DNA of 14,180 nucleotides from an uncultured Collinsella sp. Lineage in GTDB: Bacteria > Actinomycetota > Coriobacteriia > Coriobacteriales > Coriobacteriaceae. Under the pieces are notes generated by a model. The model made no database searches, had not been told where the DNA came from, and saw nothing but the letters and a program-made list of their open reading frames with translations. Numbering within the stretch: the first letter of the stretch is position 1; every line of letters begins with the position of its first letter. Below are positions 1 through 7,167 of this stretch, piece after piece. The DNA lies in assembly GCA_900549185.1 (NCBI GenBank), contig URNM01000038.1, positions 1 through 14,180 of the forward strand, written 5' to 3'. Made by a program: the position numbers and the translations under genes.

Positions 1-48
1 CGAGATCGCTCAGTGTCTCGTGGGCTCGGAGATGTGTATAAGAGACAG
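1..48 (+). other. Illumina Nextera i7 adapter (artefact)
   Basis: The first 48 bases are the tail of the P7 primer, an eight-base index (CGCTCAGT, which I recall as Nextera index N724) and the Nextera read-2 adapter ending in the 19-bp Tn5 mosaic end AGATGTGTATAAGAGACAG. The same block in reverse complement closes the contig. This is untrimmed library sequence, and genomic DNA starts at 49. A frame running through it gives the peptide MGSEMCIRDS, a known marker of adapter contamination in protein databases. Confidence 0.98.
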
Positions 49-49
49 C

Positions 50-499
50 TTTGAGGCTGCCGCTGCCGGTATGGCTGGCAAGGAGGCCCAGACGGTCGCA
101 AACCTGCTGGTCAACGAGATGATCGCCTACCTTAAGGGCGCCGGCGTCTCGCTGGCCGAGTCCGGCATCGCGCCGGCTCAGGTGGCGGCGCTTGCCAAGC
201 TGCTAGCGACCGATGCCATCAGCTCCAACCAGGCGCACGAGGTCTTTGAGGCCATGGCCCAGACCGGCGACGATCCCAACAAGATCGTCGATGAGCGCGG
301 TATGCGTCAGGTGAGCGATGCCGGCGCGCTGCAGCCGATTGTGGATGAGGTGCTGGCAAACTGTGCCGATCAGGCGCAGCAGTATCGTGACGGCAACCAG
401 AAGGTCATCGGCTTTTTGGTGGGTCAGTGCATGAAGGCGAGCCGCGGCAAGGGCAACCCGAAGCTCTTCAACGAGTTGCTGAGAACGTCGCTCTCGTAA
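50..499 (+). CDS. gatB: Aspartyl/glutamyl-tRNA(Asn/Gln) amidotransferase subunit B, C-terminal part
   Basis: This is the last 149 codons of GatB; the 5' end lies outside the contig. GatB is the kinase-like subunit of the GatCAB complex. It activates Glu or Asp mischarged on tRNA(Gln) or tRNA(Asn) so that it can be amidated with ammonia released by GatA. The piece corresponds to the helical YqeY-like C-terminal domain that contacts the tRNA. Recognisable GatB features are the segment ending VANLLVNEM near the start, an IVDERGM motif in the middle, and a conserved end that includes VIGFLVGQCMKAS and GNPKLFNELL. Full-length GatB is about 480 residues, so roughly 30% is present. The open frame upstream of codon 50 is adapter and must not be annotated. 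It ends in TAA and is followed at once by hairpins. Confidence 0.92.
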   Translation, partial: FEAAAAGMAGKEAQTVANLLVNEMIAYLKGAGVSLAESGIAPAQVAALAKLLATDAISSNQAHEVFEAMAQTGDDPNKIVDERGMRQVSDAGALQPIVDEVLANCADQAQQYRDGNQKVIGFLVGQCMKASRGKGNPKLFNELLRTSLS

Positions 500-507
500 A
501 CGGGAAG

Positions 508-640
508 CCGGGAGCCCCGGCAGGGTGGGTGCTTCCTCAAAATTTCAAACAGTCCTGCGCAAGACGAAGGCCACATTAAGTGGCCTTCTTTGCGTGCAGA
601 ACTCATTTTGAGGAAGCACCCGCCCTGCCGGGGCTCCCGG
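508..640. repeat. Long nested inverted repeat with 36-bp arms
   Basis: The left arm (508-543) and right arm (605-640) are reverse complements at 35 of 36 positions. The single difference, T526, still allows a G-U pair in RNA. The 61-base spacer carries its own hairpin at 566-588. The left arm can also fold alone, GGAAGC (503-508) with GCTTCC (531-536), so two RNA structures compete. It could be the gatB 3' end structure, or a small non-autonomous palindromic mobile element inserted there. I see no flanking target duplication. Confidence 0.85.
566..591 (+). terminator. Rho-independent-type hairpin inside the long inverted repeat
   Basis: A perfect 9-bp stem, GAAGGCCAC with GTGGCCTTC, has an ATTAA loop and is followed by TTT. 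A further five pairs (GCAA/TTGC plus one) can form below an internal bulge. The T-tract is short, so strength is uncertain. It most likely ends gatB transcription. Confidence 0.55.
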
Positions 641-693
641 GTTCTGCAACGACTCGGCCGTTCGGGTCAGGTGGGGCTGAATGGAATAGAGTG

Positions 694-724
694 AATGGGC
701 GCGCCGTTGGCGCGTCCATTTTTG
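694..724 (+). terminator. Rho-independent terminator
   Basis: An 11-bp stem, AATGGGCGCGC (694-704) with GCGCGTCCATT (710-720), contains one G-U pair and a CGTTG loop. It runs straight into a T-tract (719-723). It lies between gatB and the AAA ATPase gene and would insulate that gene from gatB transcription. Confidence 0.7.
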
Positions 725-729
725 TGCGG

Positions 730-756
730 GTGACAAAGGGACTGTCCCTTTGTCAC
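730..756. repeat. 27-bp perfect palindrome (REP-like)
   Basis: The arms GTGACAAAGGG and CCCTTTGTCAC are perfect 11-bp complements around ACTGT. I recall near-identical palindromes recurring between genes in Coriobacteria and some Firmicutes. It is either a REP-type repeat, of the sort mobilised by REP-associated tyrosine transposases, or a second terminator-like hairpin. Copy number in the genome cannot be judged from this window. Confidence 0.65.
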
Positions 757-800
757 ATTGTAATAAATGTGATGAAAGTGTGGCGAAATGAGCTTAAAAC

Positions 801-867
801 CTCCGTAAATGTGATAAATGTCACGTTTTACCTAGGGTAAAATGTGGGAAATATCACGTTTACGGAA
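801..867. promoter_or_regulatory. Operator region with two Crp/Fnr-like dyads and a -10 box
   Basis: TGTGATAAATGTCACG (810-825) and TGTGGGAAATATCACG (843-858) both fit the TGTGA-N6-TCAC pattern of Crp/Fnr-family sites. They start 33 bp apart, three DNA turns. The whole block 801-832 / 836-867 is itself an imperfect inverted repeat, about 25 of 32 paired. A -10-like TAAAAT (838-843) lies between the two dyads with no clear -35. The layout suits repression, or a regulator-dependent promoter, of the ATPase gene starting at 891. Confidence 0.45.
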
Positions 868-890
868 GTTTCTTTGCGGGAGGTTCGGTC

Positions 891-2255
891 ATGCAGCGAG
901 ATATCATTGCCAAGCTTAACGCTTGGAAAGCGTCAGAATATCGTAAGCCGCTTATCCTTAAGGGGGCGCGCCAGGTTGGAAAGACGTGGGCGCTTAAGGA
1001 GTTCGGCCGAACCTCGTACCTCAATTTTGTGTATCTGACGCTCGAGGAGCCGTCACCTGGGGTACAGAGCGAGTACGCTCAGTTTTTCGAAGGCACGCGC
1101 GATCCTCGACGGATCATCTCAAATCTTTCCCTGGCACTTGGACAGCCTATCGATCCCGGCGAAACGCTGCTTATTATTGATGAGATCCAGGATTGTCCTT
1201 CTGCAGTCGGCGCCCTTAAATACTTCTGTGACGAGGCCCCCGAGTATCACGTCGCATGCGCAGGGTCTTTGTTGGGCGTTCGCTTGTCCCGTGAGACCAG
1301 CGCTTTTCCGGTGGGAAAGGTCGAGTTCATGGAGATGCGCCCCATGAGCTTTTCCGAGTTTCTGAAAGCCGAGGGCGCTGCAAACTACGACGAATACCTT
1401 GGCGGCCTGGATCAGATCGAGGCAGTGCCTGATTTCTTCCATGTCCGTCTCGTCGAGCATCTTCGTCGTTATTTTGCATGCGGCGGCATGCCAGAGGCTC
1501 TTGGCCGGTGGGCGGAGACGGGCGATATCGTTCAGGTCGATAAGGTGTTGTCTGATCTCTTGGATTCCTACGAGCGCGATTTTGCCAAGCATGGTGGCCG
1601 TGCGCAGTTCGCCAAGCTTTCACAAATATGGAACTCGATTCCAGCTCAGTTGGCGCGCGAGAACAAAAAGTTCGTTTGGGGTGCGGTGCGCGAGGGGGCT
1701 CGTGCTCGAGAATACGAGGATGCTCTGGAATGGCTTGCCGATGCTGGGCTCATCACGGCGGTTCGCCTTAATGCTGCCGGTGGTGTGCCGCTCTCTGCGT
1801 ACGATGACCTCAAGGCATTTAAAGTCTACTGTCTTGATGTCGGCTTGCTGCGCCGCATGGCAAGGCTGGATGCGTCCGCTTTTGCCATCTCGGATGCGCT
1901 ATTTTCGGAGTTCAAAGGTTCGTTCGCCGAGAACTATGTGCTTCAGGCATTACTTTCACAGTTAGATGCTGCTCCGCGTTACTGGACAAACGAGAAGCCG
2001 AAGCACGAAGTCGATTTTTTGATTCAAGTCGGAAACGAAATCGTTCCCGTCGAGGTCAAATCGGGAGAGGTCGTTCATTCCAAGAGCCTTAAGTACTATG
2101 CCGACAAGCATGCGGAGACGACTCCATTGAGGGTCCGCTACTCACTTAAGAACCTAAAGCTCGACGACGGGGTGCTCAACATTCCGTTGTATTTGGCTGA
2201 TCGATCTGTCCCTCTTATCAAAAAGGCGCTTGATTGTGCGCATCTTGACGTTTAG
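891..2255 (+). CDS. AAA-type ATPase with DUF4143 C-terminal domain
   Basis: This is a 454-residue protein of the AAA_14/DUF4143 family, common as single genes in gut bacteria; no cellular role is firmly established for it. The N-terminal ATPase has Walker A GARQVGKT (25-32), Walker B LLIIDE (93-98) and a sensor-like ACAGS (122-126). The C-terminal DUF4143 part has the nuclease-like core HEVDFLI (372-378) and VEVKSG (387-392), resembling a PD-(D/E)XK fold with D375, E388 and K390. The length is normal and there are no breaks. The start is supported by GGGAGG about 9 bases upstream. The gene is isolated: terminators lie before it, and the convergent AraC gene lies beyond. Related genes vary between strains, so it may be accessory, but its base composition does not stand out. 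Confidence 0.85.
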   Translation: MQRDIIAKLNAWKASEYRKPLILKGARQVGKTWALKEFGRTSYLNFVYLTLEEPSPGVQSEYAQFFEGTRDPRRIISNLSLALGQPIDPGETLLIIDEIQDCPSAVGALKYFCDEAPEYHVACAGSLLGVRLSRETSAFPVGKVEFMEMRPMSFSEFLKAEGAANYDEYLGGLDQIEAVPDFFHVRLVEHLRRYFACGGMPEALGRWAETGDIVQVDKVLSDLLDSYERDFAKHGGRAQFAKLSQIWNSIPAQLARENKKFVWGAVREGARAREYEDALEWLADAGLITAVRLNAAGGVPLSAYDDLKAFKVYCLDVGLLRRMARLDASAFAISDALFSEFKGSFAENYVLQALLSQLDAAPRYWTNEKPKHEVDFLIQVGNEIVPVEVKSGEVVHSKSLKYYADKHAETTPLRVRYSLKNLKLDDGVLNIPLYLADRSVPLIKKALDCAHLDV

Positions 2256-2319
2256 ATCCTGGGTGAGCTGACGGGCGGTGGCTAATTAATCGCTCCGTTA
2301 CGGCCAGGGAGCTTGGGCC

Positions 2320-3324
2320 TTAGCGATGCTTGCTTCGCCAAGCGGTGGGGGTGGTGCCGGTGTATTGTTTGAAGGCTTGGGCGAAGGCGGCTTGCTGAGG
2401 GTAGTCGAGCCGCTCTGCTACCTGCGCTATCGTGAGCCCGCTATCGGCCAAAAGGTCCTGTGCTCGCTCCATACGGCGTCTGCGAATGTAGGCGCCCATC
2501 GACTCGCCTGTTTGGGCCTTAAAGGTGGCGCATAGTTTGGAGCGGCTTGTGTAGAGCCTCTCGGCCACCTCGTTGATACCCACACGTCTGCCTGTGTCGA
2601 GCGCGCGCTCAATCATTGCCGTTGCTTCTTCGGCAATGGTTATGCTGACGCGTGTGTCCGCCGCCTGCCGTGCCTGCTTGTGGGCCGCGCGCGAACAGGC
2701 GAGCTCCGCGACCATGGTCTCCACGATGCCCTGCATATAGACGTGTCCGCCTACGGTGCGGGCGCGTTCCTCGTTAATCCGGCGCAGCGTGTGGCAGATG
2801 GCAGACGTCGCTTCCTCGTGCCATGGCTCGGCAAACGCCTCAAAGATTCCCGCGAACTCGGTGGGATAGCGGTGCTCCAGTTCGTCAAAATATCCAGGCA
2901 AAAAGAGCACCGAGCGCGAGTGATAGAGCTCCCCCGCAACCAGCGGGCTTAACTCCTCGCCACAGCTATCTTGGATAAAGCTGCAAACGGCATTGTTTGG
3001 CCACGGTCCATGCAATGGTTTGAGGTTCGCGGGCGTTATGCCAGCCTCGGGCATGCATGTAAGTGTGGGCGCGCTGACTTCGCTCACGCAGGCGTATGGC
3101 TCGGGTGTGTATTCGGCCAGGTACATATCGTGCGTCGGGGTGATGAAATGCTCCATGACGATGCAGGTGGGGGAGAGGGGCATGATCCATGCACGGCCGT
3201 GCGCCCGTTCGTTTGCCACCTCGCCGGTAAAGACGGCACCCTTGCCGGTAAGCTCCAGGCCAAACTGCTCAAATTGCGGTGCGTAGAGCTCGGTTATGTC
3301 GGTCGCTGCCCGCCGTATTTGCAA
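2320..3324 (-). CDS. AraC-family transcriptional regulator
   Basis: This is a 334-residue DNA-binding regulator. The C-terminal hundred residues carry both AraC helix-turn-helix units (about 250-272 and 299-322), with the usual ending seen in RRMERAQDLL, IAQVAERLDYPQQAAFAQAF and GTTPTAWR. The N-terminal 200 residues form an effector-sensing domain I cannot assign to a ligand; it is rich in Cys and His (C54, C79, C90, C114, C121). The start is TTG at 3322-3324, preceded by AAAGGGA; no in-frame ATG is nearby. It is divergent from the ABC pair (115 bp between starts), the arrangement seen for AraC regulators of siderophore-type ABC pairs such as YbtA with YbtPQ, so it probably controls that operon. 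A 21-bp-spaced direct repeat overlaps its own start, which suggests autoregulation. Confidence 0.88.
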   Translation of the reverse strand: MQIRRAATDITELYAPQFEQFGLELTGKGAVFTGEVANERAHGRAWIMPLSPTCIVMEHFITPTHDMYLAEYTPEPYACVSEVSAPTLTCMPEAGITPANLKPLHGPWPNNAVCSFIQDSCGEELSPLVAGELYHSRSVLFLPGYFDELEHRYPTEFAGIFEAFAEPWHEEATSAICHTLRRINEERARTVGGHVYMQGIVETMVAELACSRAAHKQARQAADTRVSITIAEEATAMIERALDTGRRVGINEVAERLYTSRSKLCATFKAQTGESMGAYIRRRRMERAQDLLADSGLTIAQVAERLDYPQQAAFAQAFKQYTGTTPTAWRSKHR

Positions 3325-3353
3325 AAGCGTCCCTTTCCTTTGCAGAAACGTCC
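3318..3353. promoter_or_regulatory. Direct repeat with 21-bp period, likely AraC-family operator
   Basis: TTTGCAAAAGCGTCC (3318-3332) and TTTGCAGAAACGTCC (3339-3353) match at 13 of 15 positions and start exactly 21 bp apart, two helical turns. This is the classic geometry of AraC-dimer half-sites. The block overlaps the AraC start codon and ends 13 bp before a candidate -35 for the ABC operon, so one site could both repress its own gene and activate the divergent one. Confidence 0.55.
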
Positions 3354-3366
3354 ACGCCTGGCTTGA

Positions 3367-3414
3367 TTGTGAGCCATGGCTAACACATCAATGATAAGTT
3401 GAATACGGTTAACT
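3367..3414 (+). promoter_or_regulatory. Candidate ABC-operon promoter plus 18-bp operator motif
   Basis: A weak -35 TTGTGA (3367-3372) and -10 AATGAT (3390-3395) are 17 bp apart. Directly downstream is AGTTGAATACGGTTAACT (3397-3414), with RGTTRA repeated at a 10-bp step and a partial dyad (AGTTGA...TTAACT). A related 18-mer lies before the DUF6110 gene. A site placed just after the -10 would suit a repressor. Confidence 0.4.
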
Positions 3415-3438
3415 CTCAAGCCGTTAGAAAGGAATCTC

Positions 3439-5265
3439 ATGGCAAAGGGATCAAAAAGGGAAGGCGGCGGTATCGGCGAGCTGCTTGCATATGCCGGCGA
3501 CCGTAAATTCCTAACGTATTTGGGCATGGCGCTCTCGGCGCTCTCGCAGCTGCTGAGCTTTGGCCCGTACGTGTGCATTTGGCTTGTCGCGCGCGATCTG
3601 ATTGCCGTGGCACCTAACTGGAGCGAAGCCACTAACATCGCGATGTACGGTTGGTGGGCCGTGGGGTTTGCGCTGGCAAGCATCGTAGCTTATTTCGTGG
3701 GGCTCATGTGCACGCACCTGTCTGCGTTTCGCTGCGCGTCCAATATCCGCAAGACTACGAGCGAGCACCTGCTTAAGCTGCCGCTCGGCTACTTTGACAC
3801 GCACGCCACCGGTGAGCTGCGCCGTATTGTAGACGGATGCGCCGCCTCCACCGAGACCCTGCTCGCGCACATGCTGCCCGATATCGCCGGCGCCGCCGCC
3901 ATGGTCGTGGGCTTGCTCGTGCTGCTTTTCGCCCTCGATTGGCGCTTGGGCGCGGCATGCCTTATCTCGGTCGTCGTTTCGTTTGGCGCCATGGCCACCA
4001 TGATGAGCGGCGAAGGCGCCGAGTTCATGAAGGCCTACATGGGAGCGCTGGTCAAGATGAACAAGACCGGCACCGAATACGTACGCGGCATCCCCGTGGT
4101 CAAGGTGTTTCAGCAGACGGTCTACTCCTTTAAGGCCTTCCACGATGCAATCGCCGAATACGCCGACATGGCGCAAAACTATGCGGGCACGTTCTGCCGA
4201 GGTCCGCAGGTACTCAACCTTACCGCGCTCAATGGTCTTGTGGCATTCCTGCTGCCCGTGGCGTTGCTGTTGGCGCCAGGCGAGACGGACTTCGCGCATT
4301 TTATGACCAACTTCACGTTTTACGCGATATTTTCGGCCGTGGTACCGACGGCCATGACCAAGCTCATGTTTGTGGGCGAGGCCTCTCAGATGAGTGCCGA
4401 TTCGTTGGCTCGTATTCGAAGCGTCATGGATTCCAAGCAGCTTTCCGTGCCCGCACAACCCAAGCACCCTGCCGGCGGCGACGTGCGATTTGAGGACGTG
4501 AGCTTTACGTACGAAGGTGCCGAAGCACCTGCCGTTAGCCATGTAAGTTTCAGCGTTTCCGCTGGTAGCACCCTCGCCCTGGTGGGTCCCTCGGGCGGCG
4601 GCAAGTCAACCTGCGCAAGCCTGATCCCGCGTTTTTGGGATGTCTCCTCGGGTCGAGTGCTCGTAGGCGGTGTGGACGTTCGCGATATGGATCCGCACGA
4701 GCTTATGGGCCAGGTCGCCTTCGTGTTCCAGACCAACCAGCTGTTCCGGCAAACACTTGCCGATAACGTGCGCGCTTCCAAGCCTACGGCCACTGACGAC
4801 GAAGTGCGTGCGGCCCTCTCCGCAGCTCAGTGCGACGACATGGTGGCCAAGCTCCCACAGGGCATCAATACCATGCTCGGTGCCGGCGGAGCATATCTTT
4901 CGGGCGGCGAGGTCCAGCGCGTGGCACTCGCCCGCGCGATCCTTAAAGACGCGCCTATCGTGGTGCTCGATGAGGCCACGGCGTTTGCCGATCCCGAGAA
5001 CGAGACGCTCATCCAGCGCGCCTTTAGCAAGCTGGCGGCTGGTCGCACAGTCATTATGATTGCGCACCGACTCTCGACTGTAGTGGGCGCAGACCAAATC
5101 GTGGTGCTCAACCAGGGCAGCGTGCAGGAGTCGGGTACCCATGCCGAGTTGCTGTCCCAAGAGGGTCTGTATGCCAAGATGTGGGCCGAATACGAACAGG
5201 CCGCGAGTTGGAAGATTACTGCTACGACCGCGGATACCGCCGTCGCGAAGGGAGGCGAGGCCTAA
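3439..5265 (+). CDS. ABC transporter permease/ATP-binding half-transporter, first of a pair
   Basis: This is a 608-residue half-transporter with exporter fold. The membrane domain occupies about residues 25-310, with TM stretches near 30-50, 70-90, 150-190 and 262-310. The nucleotide-binding domain has Walker A GPSGGGKS (383-390), Q-loop Q431, signature LSGGE (487-491), Walker B VVLDE (508-512) and H-loop H543. All catalytic residues are present. The usual DEATASxD reads DEATAFAD, a small departure. The start follows GAAAGGA. The stop codon abuts the next ATG, so the two subunits are made together and almost certainly form a heterodimer. An AraC regulator alongside such a pair recalls YbtPQ and IrtAB, which import metal-siderophore complexes despite the exporter fold. 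The substrate is unproven, and drug or peptide export remains possible. Confidence 0.9.
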   Translation: MAKGSKREGGGIGELLAYAGDRKFLTYLGMALSALSQLLSFGPYVCIWLVARDLIAVAPNWSEATNIAMYGWWAVGFALASIVAYFVGLMCTHLSAFRCASNIRKTTSEHLLKLPLGYFDTHATGELRRIVDGCAASTETLLAHMLPDIAGAAAMVVGLLVLLFALDWRLGAACLISVVVSFGAMATMMSGEGAEFMKAYMGALVKMNKTGTEYVRGIPVVKVFQQTVYSFKAFHDAIAEYADMAQNYAGTFCRGPQVLNLTALNGLVAFLLPVALLLAPGETDFAHFMTNFTFYAIFSAVVPTAMTKLMFVGEASQMSADSLARIRSVMDSKQLSVPAQPKHPAGGDVRFEDVSFTYEGAEAPAVSHVSFSVSAGSTLALVGPSGGGKSTCASLIPRFWDVSSGRVLVGGVDVRDMDPHELMGQVAFVFQTNQLFRQTLADNVRASKPTATDDEVRAALSAAQCDDMVAKLPQGINTMLGAGGAYLSGGEVQRVALARAILKDAPIVVLDEATAFADPENETLIQRAFSKLAAGRTVIMIAHRLSTVVGADQIVVLNQGSVQESGTHAELLSQEGLYAKMWAEYEQAASWKITATTADTAVAKGGEA

Positions 5266-7023
5266 ATGTTCGCCTCATTCCAAAAGAAGTATTTCCTATC
5301 CGATAAAGGCGTCGCCGGCGTAAAACGCGGCATTTTCTGGACCACGCTCACCAATCTCATTACCATGGCCGGCATGGGCTTTCTATTCCTGGTTATGGCC
5401 AGCTTTGTCGAGCATCTCGCCAGCGGGGCTGACCTGCCGGATGCCCTGCCGATCGTGGGCGGCCTCCTGGTCTTTTTCGTGATGCTCTTTGCCTCTAACT
5501 GGCAGCAGTATTACTACACCTACTGCATCTTTTACGAGGAGTGCGGCAAGCAGCGTATGGAGATCGCCGAGCGCTTGCGCAAACTGCCGCTGTCGTTTTT
5601 TGGTCGTCGTGATCTGGCCGATTTAACCGAGACCATCATGGGCGACGTCCAGGCTATGGAGCACGCCTACAGCCATGTGCTGGGAGAGCTTTGGGGTGCC
5701 ATCATCGCAAGCGCCATTGTGTTCGTGGCGTCGCTGTTCTTTTGCTGGCAGCTGGCGATTGCGGCGTTTTGGAGCGTTCCCGTGGCCTTTGCCGTGCTGT
5801 ATCTAACACGCGGCCCCATGACTCCGGTGTTCGATCGCGTGCGTGCCGAGAAGGTCAAGGTTACCGAGGCAATTCAAGAGACGCTCGACTGCGTTCGCGA
5901 GATCCGCGCCACCAACCAGGAGGCCCATTATCTTGAGGGGCTCAACGTTGTGATCGATGCCGAGGAGCGCGAGACCACCAAGGGCGAGCTCTCTAACGGG
6001 CTTTTGGTCAACTCCGCCTTTGCCATCCTGCGTCTGGGCATTGCCACCACGCTGGTCACGGGCGCCGCGATGGTCGCCTCCGGGCAGGTCGACTTTTTGG
6101 TGATGTTTGCCTTCCTGCTTATGGTGAGCCGTATCTATGCGCCCTTTGACCAGGCGTTAATGTTAATGTCCGAGCTGTTTGTCGCCGAGTCGTCTGCCAA
6201 GCGCATGCGTTCCATCATGGAAGAGCCTGTGGCGCGGGGCAGCGAGAAATTCGAGCCCGCGGGCCACGATGTGGTGTTCGATCACGTGGCATTTGGCTAT
6301 GGTGCGGGCGAGGACGGCCGCGCCGGCGAGAAAGTTCTTACCGATGTGAGCTTTACCGCCAAGGAAGGCGAGGTCACGGCACTAGTCGGTCCTTCGGGCT
6401 CTGGCAAGTCTACGGTGAGCCGCCTGGCCGCGCGCTTTTGGGATGCCACCGCGGGCAAGGTTACCGTGGGTGGCGTGGATGTTGCGAGCGTTGATCCCGA
6501 GGTACTGCTGCGTGATTACGCCATTGTGTTCCAAGACGTGCTGCTCTTTGACGACACGGTGATGGGAAACATCCGCCTCGGTCGTCGTGATGCCACCGAC
6601 GAGGAAGTGCTTGCGGCCGCGCGTGCCGCCAACTGCGACGAGTTCGTGAACCGCATGCCGCAGGGCTACGACACCATGATCGGTGAGAACGGCTCCAAAC
6701 TCTCCGGCGGCGAGCGCCAGCGCATCTCTATCGCCCGTGCGCTGCTCAAAGACGCGCCTATCGTACTGTTGGACGAGGCGACGGCGAGCTTGGATGTGGA
6801 GAACGAGACCGTGGTGCAACAGGCACTCTCCCGTCTGCTTACAGGTAAGACGGTTATCGTTATTGCCCACCGTATGCGTACGGTGGAAAATGCCGACAAA
6901 ATCGTTGTGCTCAAGGATGGCGTGGTTGCCGAGCAGGGCACTCCGGCGCAGCTCAAGGCGGCAGGTGGAGAATTCGCCCGCATGGTTGCGCTGCAAAAGG
7001 AAGCGGCTGCCTGGCAGCTTTAG
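5266..7023 (+). CDS. ABC transporter permease/ATP-binding half-transporter, second of a pair
   Basis: This is a 585-residue partner of the preceding gene, sharing the TAA/ATG junction; a ribosome site (GGGAGG) lies inside the upstream gene. The membrane domain covers about residues 20-310. The ATPase domain has Walker A GPSGSGKS (375-382), Q-loop Q423, signature LSGGERQR (479-486), Walker B LLDE (501-504), DEATASLD and H535. Both subunits keep the catalytic Glu and His, so this is not the type of heterodimer with one dead ATP site. No N-terminal siderophore-interaction domain (as in IrtA) is present in either subunit, so any reductase would be encoded elsewhere. Transcription could continue into the DUF6110 gene, but the 144-bp gap carries its own promoter candidate. 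Confidence 0.9.
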   Translation: MFASFQKKYFLSDKGVAGVKRGIFWTTLTNLITMAGMGFLFLVMASFVEHLASGADLPDALPIVGGLLVFFVMLFASNWQQYYYTYCIFYEECGKQRMEIAERLRKLPLSFFGRRDLADLTETIMGDVQAMEHAYSHVLGELWGAIIASAIVFVASLFFCWQLAIAAFWSVPVAFAVLYLTRGPMTPVFDRVRAEKVKVTEAIQETLDCVREIRATNQEAHYLEGLNVVIDAEERETTKGELSNGLLVNSAFAILRLGIATTLVTGAAMVASGQVDFLVMFAFLLMVSRIYAPFDQALMLMSELFVAESSAKRMRSIMEEPVARGSEKFEPAGHDVVFDHVAFGYGAGEDGRAGEKVLTDVSFTAKEGEVTALVGPSGSGKSTVSRLAARFWDATAGKVTVGGVDVASVDPEVLLRDYAIVFQDVLLFDDTVMGNIRLGRRDATDEEVLAAARAANCDEFVNRMPQGYDTMIGENGSKLSGGERQRISIARALLKDAPIVLLDEATASLDVENETVVQQALSRLLTGKTVIVIAHRMRTVENADKIVVLKDGVVAEQGTPAQLKAAGGEFARMVALQKEAAAWQL

Positions 7024-7046
7024 GAAAGGGGAGCAAGATTTCCAAA

Positions 7047-7088
7047 GGTTAACTTTGGTTGACCATAATAGTTCGACTAAACTAGTCT
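7047..7088 (+). promoter_or_regulatory. Candidate promoter with operator before the DUF6110/P-type ATPase genes
   Basis: A -35 TTGACC (7059-7064) and -10 TAGTCT (7083-7088) are 18 bp apart. The -35 is overlapped by GGTTAACTTTGGTTGACC (7047-7064), an imperfect dyad (GGTTAAC / GTTGACC) that also reads as GGTTRAC repeated at a 10-bp step. It matches the operator before the ABC pair at 11 of 18 positions, and most other positions are transitions. Overlap with the -35 suggests repression, perhaps by a metalloregulator. Confidence 0.45.
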
Positions 7089-7167
7089 CAAAAGCGTGCT
7101 CGAGCAAACTAATGAACTCGGGTGCTAAGGCACCATGCCGCGCTTGTGCGGCAAAAGGAGAAGCAAC

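Noticed and set aside
580..840. 86-codon open frame between gatB and the AAA ATPase
   Set aside because: It runs through inverted repeats and terminator hairpins and has no ribosome site or protein-like composition.
2256..2319. Terminator between the converging ATPase and AraC genes
   Set aside because: Only a 5-bp GCTCC/GGAGC pairing with no T-run was found, too weak to call.
3511..4542. 343-codon open frame on the minus strand opposite the first ABC gene
   Set aside because: Composition is His/Gly/Arg-rich without motifs; the plus-strand ABC protein has complete domain structure.
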